Origin: an uncultured Collinsella sp.
Lineage (GTDB): Bacteria; Actinomycetota; Coriobacteriia; Coriobacteriales; Coriobacteriaceae
DNA: 32,804 nucleotides
Assembly (NCBI GenBank): GCA_902494195.1
Contig: CABUSH010000025.1
Coordinates: forward strand, 1-32,804
Reading direction: 5' to 3'
Shown here: one piece after another, positions 1 through 6,827 of the stretch
Position numbering within the stretch: the first letter of the stretch is position 1
Layout of the letters: every line of letters begins with the position of its first letter
Notes under the pieces: model-generated
Seen by the model: only the letters and a program-made list of their open reading frames with translations
Database searches by the model: none
What the model was told of the DNA's origin: nothing
Position numbers and translations under genes: made by a program

Positions 1-990
1 GTTAGGGGCAAGACGCAGGGCGCGGATGAGGGCAAGCGCGGACTTCTCGTCCATGGCCTCGACCTCGGCGTCGTCGGCAATCTCGACGGTGCAGGTAAAG
101 CCGGGGTCGAAGACCTCGAGCTCGGTAGTGACGTCGGCGATGATGCCCTTTGCGATCTGGGCCGCGGCCTCGGCGGCAGCGTGATCGGCATAGACCAGAA
201 CGGCCTTGCACTCACGGTTGATGGCGTTGTCCTTGGTGCCGCCGTTAAAGCTAACGATGGCGGGCTCGCCGGCAACCATCAGGCGGTCGATGATGCGGGC
301 CATGATGAGGTTACCGTTGCCGCGCTCCAGGTTGATGTCGGAGCCGGAGTGACCACCCAGCAGGCCAGAGATGTCGAGCGTGAGGGTGCTACCGGTCTTG
401 TGCTCGCGCACGATGGGGCAGGTGTAGGTAACGACGACGCCGCCGGCGCAGCTGACGGTTGCCACGCCCTCTTCCTCGGAGTCAAGGTTAATCATGGTGC
501 GGGCGCTGATCTGGGACTTGTCGAGCGTCTCGGCGCCGACCAGGCCAGTCTCCTCGTCAGTGGTGAATACGCACTCGAGGGCGGGGTGAACGATCGAATC
601 GTCATTGAGAACAGTGAGCATCAAAGCGACGGCGATGCCGTTGTCGGCACCCAGCGTGGTGCCGTTGGCGGTAAGGACGCCGTCCTTGACGACCAGGTCG
701 ATACCATCGGTCGTAAAGTCGTGCTCAACGGAGCCCAGCTTGTCGCACACCATGTCGATATGACCCTGCAGCATCACGGTCGGGGCATTCTCGGCACCGG
801 CAGATGCGGGCTTGCGAATGATGACGTTGTAGACCTCGTCCTGATACACGTCGAGGCCGCGCTCCTTGGCAAACGCAACCAGGAAATCGCTGATGCCCTT
901 CTCGTTGCCAGACCCACGGGGGATCGCGCTGACCTCCTCAAAGAAATGGAACAGCTGGGCGGGCTCGTAGCCGGTAATCTTGTAGTCCAT
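1..990 (-). CDS. pepD: Aminoacyl-histidine dipeptidase PepD-like (M20C), C-terminus cut by window edge
   Basis: Cytosolic zinc metallopeptidase of family M20C that would hydrolyse Xaa-His and other dipeptides. The reading frame starts at ATG 990 behind a strong AGGAGG and stays open to base 1, giving 330 codons of a family that usually has about 480. It begins MDYKITGYEPAQLFHFFEEV. Metal-site motifs are visible: LQGHIDMVCDK (GHxDMV), GADNGIAVA and TTDEETGLVGA (catalytic Glu pair). The later GGHSGSDINLERGN motif is typical of M20C rather than PepT or DapE. The missing part holds the end of the catalytic domain. The upstream neighbour clpC has its own terminator, so the gene is probably transcribed alone. 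Family assignment is firm; exact substrate preference is not determined. Confidence 0.9.
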   Translation of the reverse strand, partial: MDYKITGYEPAQLFHFFEEVSAIPRGSGNEKGISDFLVAFAKERGLDVYQDEVYNVIIRKPASAGAENAPTVMLQGHIDMVCDKLGSVEHDFTTDGIDLVVKDGVLTANGTTLGADNGIAVALMLTVLNDDSIVHPALECVFTTDEETGLVGAETLDKSQISARTMINLDSEEEGVATVSCAGGVVVTYTCPIVREHKTGSTLTLDISGLLGGHSGSDINLERGNGNLIMARIIDRLMVAGEPAIVSFNGGTKDNAINRECKAVLVYADHAAAEAAAQIAKGIIADVTTELEVFDPGFTCTVEIADDAEVEAMDEKSALALIRALRLAPN

Positions 991-1146
991 GGTGCCTCCT
1001 TGGCGCAACTGGTTAGACAGTAAGACATGCGACTTGTATATTCCCAGACTTTGCGTGCATAAACCAGTCGAAAACGCCGAGCGCCCTCGCATCATCGGCT
1101 AACGGTGAACCGCATGGCGTAACGGTCACAACTTCGCAGCTCTACA

Positions 1147-1178
1147 AATCGAGGCGCCCTTGCCAGAGCGCCTCGATT
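1147..1178 (-). terminator. Intrinsic terminator of clpC
   Basis: A perfect 11-bp stem (AATCGAGGCGC paired with GCGCCTCGATT) with a 10-nt loop lies 26 bases past the clpC stop codon. Read on the minus strand it ends in a short TTTGT tract. The remaining sequence up to the pepD start (991-1146) shows no gene. Confidence 0.75.
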
Positions 1179-1203
1179 GCACGTATCAAATTGTCGCCAC
1201 GCC

Positions 1204-3846
1204 CTACAGCGCGCCGGAGCCGGCTTGCATCATGCCGCCGGGGCCCGAGGTCACGCCGCCTCTTACAGGAGCAGCGTTTCCGGTATGCGGTGCCGCCGGA
1301 GCGGTATCGCCACCGAGTACGCCCGCCGGACGCGGTGCCGGGATCTCGCCCGTGCCGTGGCTAAAGACAAACTTGCCATCGGCCACGTCGCACAGGACGG
1401 TATCGCCCTCGCCCCACTCGCCGGCCAGAAGCTCCTCGGACAACGGGTCCTCGATGAGCTTTTGAATAGCACGGCGCAGCGGACGCGCACCGTTGGTGAG
1501 GTCGGTGCCCTCGGCCACGATCTTGTCATAGGCCGCATCGGTGAGCTTGATGTTCATACCGTTGGCAATCAAACGCTGACGCAGGTCGTCCACCAGCAGG
1601 TGCGCGATCTTGGTGAGATTCTCACCCGAGAGCTTCTGGAACACCACAATGTCGTCGATACGGTTGAGCAGCTCGGGGCGGAACAGGCGCTTGAGCTCGC
1701 CCATCGCGCGGCCGCGGATCTCACTCGAGGTAAGACCCTGCTCGCCCGTGGTACCAAAGCCCACACTTGCATCCTGCGCGATCTCGCGGGCGCCCACGTT
1801 TGACGTCATGATGATCACGGTATTGCGGAAGTCGACCGTCTTGCCCTGGCTATCAGTCAGGCGACCCTCCTCCAGCACCTGCAGCAGGATGTTGAAGATA
1901 TCGGGGTGCGCCTTCTCGATTTCGTCGAACAGCACGACCGAGTACGGGTGGCGACGAACGGCCTTAGTGAGCTGACCGCCCTCGTCGTGACCGACGTAAC
2001 CCGGAGGGCTACCGATGAGCTTGGAAACCTCGAACTCGCTACCGAACTCGGACATGTCGAAGCTGATGAGCGCGTCCTTGCTGCCAAAGAGGTACTCGGC
2101 AAGTGTCTTGGCGAGCTCGGTCTTGCCCGTGCCGGTGGGACCCAGGAAGATAAAGCTGCCGCCGGGGCGACGCGGATCCTTGAGCGGTGAGCGGCTGCGG
2201 CGCACGGCCTTGGCAACGGCCTCGACAGCCTCATCCTGACCGATGATGCGCGTCTTGAGCACGCTTTCGGCCTGCAGCAGGCGACGGCTCTCGCTCTCGG
2301 TAAGCGAGGACACCGGCACGCCCGAGGTCACGGACACGATATCGGCGATCTGGGAGACATCGATGGTGAGCGGGCTGGCGTCGAGCTCAGCCGTCCAGGC
2401 AGCCTTGGCCTCGGCGAGTTCAATCTCGGCAGCCTTCTGCTGCTCGGTGATCTCGGCAGCCTTGTTCATGTCGTCGCTCTCGGTGGCCTCCTGCGCGGCG
2501 GCCTTGAGCTCCTCGATGCGATGCTCGGCCTCGCGCACCGGCTCGGGCGCGCGATTCGCGGCGATGCGAGCGCGGGCACCGGCCTCGTCAATGAGGTCGA
2601 TGGCCTTATCGGGCAGGAAGCGGTCCTGGATATAGCGGTTGGAGAGGTTCGCGGCGGCTTCGATGGCACCTTGCGTGTAGCGCACGTGGTGGTGCTCCTC
2701 GTAGCGCGGCTTGAGCGCAGTCAGAATCTTGACGGTGTCCTCGACACTCGGCTCCTCGACATCGATAGTCTGGAAGCGACGCTCGAAGGCCGGGTCCTTG
2801 GTGAGGTACTTGCGGAACTCCTCGGCCGTGGTGGCGCCGATAATCTGGAAGGCACCGCGCGCAAGCACAGGCTTGAGCATGGAGCTCGCATCGATGGAGC
2901 CCTCGGCAGAACCGGCACCGATGATGGTGTGCATCTCGTCAATAAACAGGATGACGTCGTCAGCTTCGGTGGCCTCCTGGATCACGTTCTTGAGGCGCTC
3001 CTCAAACTCGCCGCGATACTTGGCACCCGCCACGAGACCCGGCAGGTCGAGCGTCCAGATATTCTGGTTCATGAGGTTCTCGGGCACGTTGCCGGCAGCA
3101 ATCTGCTGCGCCAGGCCCTCGACGATGGCCGTCTTGCCCACGCCGGGGTCGCCCAGGATAAGCGGATTGTTCTTAGTGCGGCGCGAAAGGATCTCCATCA
3201 TGCGCTGGACTTCCTTTTCGCGACCAATTACAGGGTCGAGCTCGCCGTCGCGCGCCTTCTGCGTGAGGTTGGTCGCGAACTGCTTAAGCGTATCGGTGCC
3301 ACTCCCCTTTTGCTGAGAGGCATCCGAGCCGCTAAAGAACGGCAGGCCCGCACCGGGACGACCAGCACCGGCGCCGGCGAGCGGACGCTTCTTGTCCTGA
3401 TCCTTGGCGGTGAGTTTCTCGATAGCCTTTTTGATGGAGGCGGACGACACACCTAGGCGCATGAGGATGTCCATGGCCATGCCGTTGCCCTCTTCGACGA
3501 TGCCGATCAGCAAGTGCTCGGTCGACACGTAGGTCTGATTGTTTTCACGCGCCACGCGGAAGGAGCGCTCCATCACGCTGATGACGAGCGGCGTAAAGGC
3601 GAGCTTGGCCGCCTCGGTCTCCTCACTGGGCTCGGGAACCGTGGTCTGGACCTCTTTGAGGGTATCCATGATGTCAACGTAGGAGATGTCGAGCGAACGC
3701 AGTGCCTCGGCGGCAATGCCCTCGTCCTCCTTGGCGAGCGCAAGCAGCAGGTGCTCGGTGCCCACCTTATTTGAGTGAAGATCGAGCGCCTCTTGCTTGG
3801 CCATGGACATGACCTTACGCGCACGATCGGTAAAACGGTCTAACAT
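1204..3846 (-). CDS. clpC: ATP-dependent Clp protease ATP-binding subunit ClpC
   Basis: Class I Hsp100 unfoldase (880 aa) that feeds substrates to ClpP. Order of domains: double Clp-N repeat (about 1-145, starting MLDRFTDRARKVMSMA), a Gly/Pro/Ala linker (about 150-185), AAA-1 with Walker A GDPGVGKT (about 233-240) and Walker B ILFIDEMH, a short ClpC-type middle coiled coil (EELKAAAQEATESDD region), and AAA-2 with Walker A GPTGTGKT followed by the VVLFDEIEKAHPDI block. The chain ends in a low-complexity Gly/Pro/Ala tail of about 45 residues, longer than the short tails of most ClpC proteins. ATG 3846 is preceded by GAGGAA. There is no mcsA/mcsB/ctsR cluster next to it, so it sits outside the Bacillus-type operon. 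Confidence 0.97.
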   Translation of the reverse strand: MLDRFTDRARKVMSMAKQEALDLHSNKVGTEHLLLALAKEDEGIAAEALRSLDISYVDIMDTLKEVQTTVPEPSEETEAAKLAFTPLVISVMERSFRVARENNQTYVSTEHLLIGIVEEGNGMAMDILMRLGVSSASIKKAIEKLTAKDQDKKRPLAGAGAGRPGAGLPFFSGSDASQQKGSGTDTLKQFATNLTQKARDGELDPVIGREKEVQRMMEILSRRTKNNPLILGDPGVGKTAIVEGLAQQIAAGNVPENLMNQNIWTLDLPGLVAGAKYRGEFEERLKNVIQEATEADDVILFIDEMHTIIGAGSAEGSIDASSMLKPVLARGAFQIIGATTAEEFRKYLTKDPAFERRFQTIDVEEPSVEDTVKILTALKPRYEEHHHVRYTQGAIEAAANLSNRYIQDRFLPDKAIDLIDEAGARARIAANRAPEPVREAEHRIEELKAAAQEATESDDMNKAAEITEQQKAAEIELAEAKAAWTAELDASPLTIDVSQIADIVSVTSGVPVSSLTESESRRLLQAESVLKTRIIGQDEAVEAVAKAVRRSRSPLKDPRRPGGSFIFLGPTGTGKTELAKTLAEYLFGSKDALISFDMSEFGSEFEVSKLIGSPPGYVGHDEGGQLTKAVRRHPYSVVLFDEIEKAHPDIFNILLQVLEEGRLTDSQGKTVDFRNTVIIMTSNVGAREIAQDASVGFGTTGEQGLTSSEIRGRAMGELKRLFRPELLNRIDDIVVFQKLSGENLTKIAHLLVDDLRQRLIANGMNIKLTDAAYDKIVAEGTDLTNGARPLRRAIQKLIEDPLSEELLAGEWGEGDTVLCDVADGKFVFSHGTGEIPAPRPAGVLGGDTAPAAPHTGNAAPVRGGVTSGPGGMMQAGSGAL

Positions 3847-3880
3847 GCTAGTTCCTCTTAGACGAGCTAGTTTTTCAAAC

Positions 3881-3909
3881 GCAAAGCGCCACTTATGGCG
3901 GCGCTTTGC
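3881..3909 (-). other. Hairpin in the clpC upstream region
   Basis: A perfect 10-bp inverted repeat (GCAAAGCGCC and GGCGCTTTGC, loop 9 nt) lies 35 bases upstream of the clpC start. On the minus strand it is followed by GTTTGAAAAAC, a poor U-tract. It is either the terminator of the DUF2798 gene upstream or a structure in the clpC leader. A TATACT hexamer that could be the clpC -10 lies at 3928-3933, which would put the hairpin inside the mRNA leader; no good -35 was seen. Confidence 0.5.
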
Positions 3910-4031
3910 TCTCTTTACCCATATGGAGTATATGTTAACCGCTGGGGCCTTTTCCGCATTCAGCCATACGACAACGTCTACAAAAAAGGAATCGCCGGGT
4001 GCGGCGGGCGCTCTAGGTTAGAGGCTGTTAC

Positions 4032-4625
4032 CTAGCAGGCGGGCTCGGCGTCCATGCTCTCGGCAACGTCATTGACGGCAACGGCAACGGGAGTGCCAGG
4101 CATGCGCACGAGCTCCATATGCTGCTCTTCAAAGACGGTTCCCATGGGGAAGGCACGGCGGAAGACAAAGCGAGCAACCGGACCAGCCACCAGCAGGTTC
4201 CAGGGCAGGGCCATGATAAAGTTGCGCGGAATGTTGACGAGCCACATCATCGGCAGCGCCTGCAAACTGGCAAGCGGGCCGCCGGGCATATGGAACAGGC
4301 CTTCGCACGCGCCGTAGAGCGACATAATGATGACCATGGGGACGACCATGCAGGAGCTGACGGCGAGCGTCATGGCAAGCGGAGAGCTCTTGCCCGGCGT
4401 GACCAGGAATTTAAAGGCGAAGCCCTTAGCAAGGGGGCTGGCAACAAACCAGTCGCAGCACATGGCAAAAATGTAGGCAACGGGGAAGCCGAGCCACGCG
4501 GCGGTAACAACCTCGCCGTTGATGGCCCCATGCTGCAGGGCAACGTTGTAGATGCTCATCCAGAGCACCATGCAAAAGCACATGATAAAGGTGAACAGCA
4601 GGCTCTCTCGTTTGTTGATAGGCAT
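4032..4625 (-). CDS. DUF2798-type membrane protein with two repeats
   Basis: Small integral membrane protein of 197 residues, function unknown. The start chosen is ATG 4625 (MPINKRESLLFTFIMCFCMV), with AAAGGA about 12 bases upstream; a longer frame to 4685 runs through a terminator hairpin and is unlikely. It shows two similar halves, each with a hydrophobic pair: the first around FTFIMCFCMVLWMSIYN and WLGFPVAYIFAM, the second around SCMVVPMVIIMSLYGACEG and NIPRNFIMALPWNLLVAG. Each half ends with a VASPLAK or VAGPVAR motif. This two-unit pattern matches DUF2798. Four transmembrane segments are expected. It stands alone between clpC and the thrE terminator, so context gives no function. Confidence 0.8.
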   Translation of the reverse strand: MPINKRESLLFTFIMCFCMVLWMSIYNVALQHGAINGEVVTAAWLGFPVAYIFAMCCDWFVASPLAKGFAFKFLVTPGKSSPLAMTLAVSSCMVVPMVIIMSLYGACEGLFHMPGGPLASLQALPMMWLVNIPRNFIMALPWNLLVAGPVARFVFRRAFPMGTVFEEQHMELVRMPGTPVAVAVNDVAESMDAEPAC

Positions 4626-4667
4626 AAAGGGCAAAATCCTTTCTGTGTTACGCCGCGGCACCACGCA

Positions 4668-4720
4668 ACAAAAACGGGCGGGCAAGATGGAGCTGTTGGG
4701 ACTTCATCTCGCCCGCCCGT
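4668..4720 (-). terminator. Intrinsic terminator between thrE and the DUF2798 gene
   Basis: A strong hairpin: ACGGGCGGGC (4674-4683) and AGATG pair with CATCT and GCCCGCCCGT (4711-4720). On the minus strand it runs into TTTTTGTTG. It lies about 220 bases past the thrE stop, beyond the palindromic element, and just upstream of the DUF2798 gene, so it probably ends the thrE transcript. Confidence 0.8.
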
Positions 4721-4810
4721 GGTACGTGCGTCTGCGACTACTTATATGATGGAACCAGCCTAGCACGAAACGCATGCGCTTCGTAAGCGTTGAGTTTATG
4801 AAGATGCAGG

Positions 4811-4939
4811 GCACCAATAATCCCCCGACCCCATAAGTTGCGGTGGAATACGGACTGTTTTGACCCTTTAAGCAGCAATTCAGTCCCTATTTCACCGCAA
4901 CTCATTTGGTGCAAAGTAACCTGTCCCCCTTGTACCAAT
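4811..4939. repeat. Nested palindromic element abutting the thrE stop codon
   Basis: Two arms of 22 bases match in inverted orientation at 20 of 22 positions: 4836-4857 (begins AGTTGCGGTGGAATA) and 4881-4902 (ends CACCGCAACT), around a 23-nt spacer. A second, outer pair encloses them: GCACCAA 4811-4817 with TTGGTGC 4906-4912. The outer right arm also starts another imperfect repeat, TTGGTGCAAAG (4906-4916) against CTTGTACCAA (4929-4938), which ends against the thrE stop codon. There is no coding potential. The layout resembles a REP/REPIN or MITE-like mobile palindrome. Copies elsewhere in the genome cannot be seen from this window. Confidence 0.7.
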
Positions 4940-6507
4940 TAGCTGGTGTGGCGCCAGCGAGGGTCGGTGAGCGTACGCGCCACACCCAGGCCAACGGGCA
5001 AAAACGCCACGATGAGCACTGCGCGCACAAACCAGCCGAGCATATTGACTGTGTCAAAGGTGCACATGTAATACATCGAGCGATAAAGATACAGTCCCGG
5101 CACCATAATGACAATCGAAGGCACCGTGAGAGCGATGCGCGGGTAGGTGAGCTTGACTTCGGCCAAGCTTGCCAGCAGACCCGATACCAGCGCGCCGATA
5201 AACGCTGCTGCCTCGGGAGGCATGCCCGCACTCAGGCCCAAGAAGGGAAACAGCGTCGGCGCATCGACAAGGGTCAGACGCAGGGTATTGGACACGGCGC
5301 CGATCAACCCAGCTGCCGCGGCCATCTTTACCGGGCTGTTGAACATCACCGAGAAGCCGAATACGCCAACGAAGCTCATTACCACGCGCAGGAGCGTAAG
5401 AGCAAGCGGCGAAAGGCCGAGCGGCGCAAAGTCGTCCGGCGCCAGGCCAACACACTCGGCAACCATCCAACCTACGAGCGTCGCCATCACAATAATCGAT
5501 ACGGCATATGACAGACGTTCGATACCGCTTCGCATGTCGAGCTTAGCGATGTCGAGGCCTGCCGTAATGAGCGGAAAGCCGGGAATCACAAAGAGCATGG
5601 CGCCGATATAGCCTTCTTGGTGCGACATTGCCCCCGGTATGACCTGGCCAAGGCCGAGCAATGCCAGCAGATACGAAACGCAAGCGAGCGCAACGCCGGT
5701 CGTCAGCGCGCTGAACTGACCAAGGCCTTGCTTGAGAATATGGGAGCGAGCAAAGTTGCCGACACCAGCGCCCACGAATGCACAGGCCATCTCGATGGGG
5801 CCGCCGCCGAGCAAAAAGACGAAAGCGCCGCAGGCACAGGCCGCGGCAAGTCCCTGCTGCCAGGGAGTGTAATCGGGCTCTGAGCTCTCAACGGTCTTGA
5901 GCATCTCGTGGTATTCGTGCACGGTAAACCGGCGCCCATACGTCTCGATTTCCTTTAAGAAGCTCTCCATCATCCAAATGCGATGGGTATTGACGCCCGT
6001 TGTGGGCAAGCTGACAACCTCATTAAAGCAGTGACCATCTTCGATGCAAGTACACTCAAACGACAGGAGACTTAAGTCAACGTGGATGGTCACACCGAGT
6101 ACGGCGGCGACGCGATTCATGGTATCGCGAACACGCCAAGCACCTGTTCCACTTGCCAGCATAAGCATGCCGGTGCGGCAGATGATGGATGATTTATCGG
6201 TGAGCGGCGCATCGACGGCAAGTTCATCGCCTGCCGTCACAATCTGGTGCCAGTCAGTTTTCATATGGAGCGCGCCGGCACGAACGCCGTGGTGCATGGG
6301 GGCTCTCGAAAGCAGCGAGTCAAGGCGCGAAGGCTGTGGGGGCTCCGCTGATTCACCCTCAACCTCATCAGCCTCTTCATCGACCAGATCAAAGGAATCA
6401 AGCGGCGCTGGCTCGCGACGGTCGATCAGCTCCTCGTCCTCATCATCAAAGTAGTTGAACTGATCGAGCATGTCCTCTTCGATTGAACGCTCGCTCGCAT
6501 CGTCCAT
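4939..6507 (-). CDS. thrE: Threonine/serine exporter family protein (ThrE-like)
   Basis: Inner-membrane amino-acid exporter of the ThrE family (522 aa), with the DUF1212 (ThrE) and DUF3815 halves fused in one chain as in actinobacterial ThrE. Residues 1 to about 95 form an acidic, probably disordered cytoplasmic extension (runs such as DDEDEELIDRREP). A soluble domain follows (TGMLMLASGTGAWRVRDTM, the typical ThrE start). From about residue 225 there are some ten hydrophobic segments in two blocks, with the family sequence FVIPGFPLITAGLDIAKLD between them. ATG 6507 opens MDDASERSIEEDM. Exported substrates (Thr, Ser) are inferred from the family. The 34 bases before the start hold a possible leader/attenuator described separately. 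Confidence 0.9.
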   Translation of the reverse strand: MDDASERSIEEDMLDQFNYFDDEDEELIDRREPAPLDSFDLVDEEADEVEGESAEPPQPSRLDSLLSRAPMHHGVRAGALHMKTDWHQIVTAGDELAVDAPLTDKSSIICRTGMLMLASGTGAWRVRDTMNRVAAVLGVTIHVDLSLLSFECTCIEDGHCFNEVVSLPTTGVNTHRIWMMESFLKEIETYGRRFTVHEYHEMLKTVESSEPDYTPWQQGLAAACACGAFVFLLGGGPIEMACAFVGAGVGNFARSHILKQGLGQFSALTTGVALACVSYLLALLGLGQVIPGAMSHQEGYIGAMLFVIPGFPLITAGLDIAKLDMRSGIERLSYAVSIIVMATLVGWMVAECVGLAPDDFAPLGLSPLALTLLRVVMSFVGVFGFSVMFNSPVKMAAAAGLIGAVSNTLRLTLVDAPTLFPFLGLSAGMPPEAAAFIGALVSGLLASLAEVKLTYPRIALTVPSIVIMVPGLYLYRSMYYMCTFDTVNMLGWFVRAVLIVAFLPVGLGVARTLTDPRWRHTS

Positions 6508-6541
6508 ATAGACGCTCCCTTCCTACCGACTAACCCCCATC

Positions 6542-6621
6542 CTAGGCAGCAACGGCTAAAGGAAACATAAAAGAGACGACTGTCATGCGAGCCATGTGCT
6601 CAATAGCCGTTGGGTAGTCGT
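6542..6621 (-). promoter_or_regulatory. Possible thrE leader: 17-codon ORF with two competing stems
   Basis: On the minus strand a short ORF runs from ATG 6595 to TAG 6542 (MARMTVVSFMFPLAVAA), ending 34 bases before thrE. Two perfect inverted repeats interleave over it. CAACGGCTA at 6604-6612 (as read on minus) pairs with 6550-6558. ACGACT at 6616-6621 pairs with 6576-6581. The order A-B-A'-B' means the stems can only form a pseudoknot or compete. The B stem is followed by CTCTTTTATGTTT, which resembles a weak terminator. No good ribosome-binding site precedes the short ORF, so translation is uncertain. The layout is seen; attenuation is inference. Confidence 0.35.
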
Positions 6622-6720
6622 TTAAGAACGTCCCCAATGACTATTGACGGCCAAGGCGACGCCGATGTATTGGCAACGTCAGCGAGCGGGCTGCATTTGA
6701 GACAAGGTGACGTGAAACGA

Positions 6721-6749
6721 AAGGGCGCTGACCTTCTGGTCGCGCCCTT
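6721..6749 (-). terminator. Intrinsic terminator of lysS
   Basis: AAGGGCGC (6721-6728) pairs with GCGCCCTT (6742-6749), extended inwards by GACC/GGTC with one bulged base. On the minus strand it reads into CGTTTC after CCCTT. A second, tighter hairpin (GTTACGCGGTTC, loop GTA, GAACCGCGTAAC; 6798-6824) lies only four bases past the lysS stop but has no T-tract, so it may protect the 3' end. The rest of 6622-6827 shows no gene. Confidence 0.6.
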
Positions 6750-6827
6750 GAAGTTGAACGTCAGATTGTCCAAATGCGGCCCGCGCAGCGTCGAGCCGTT
6801 ACGCGGTTCGTAGAACCGCGTAACTAG

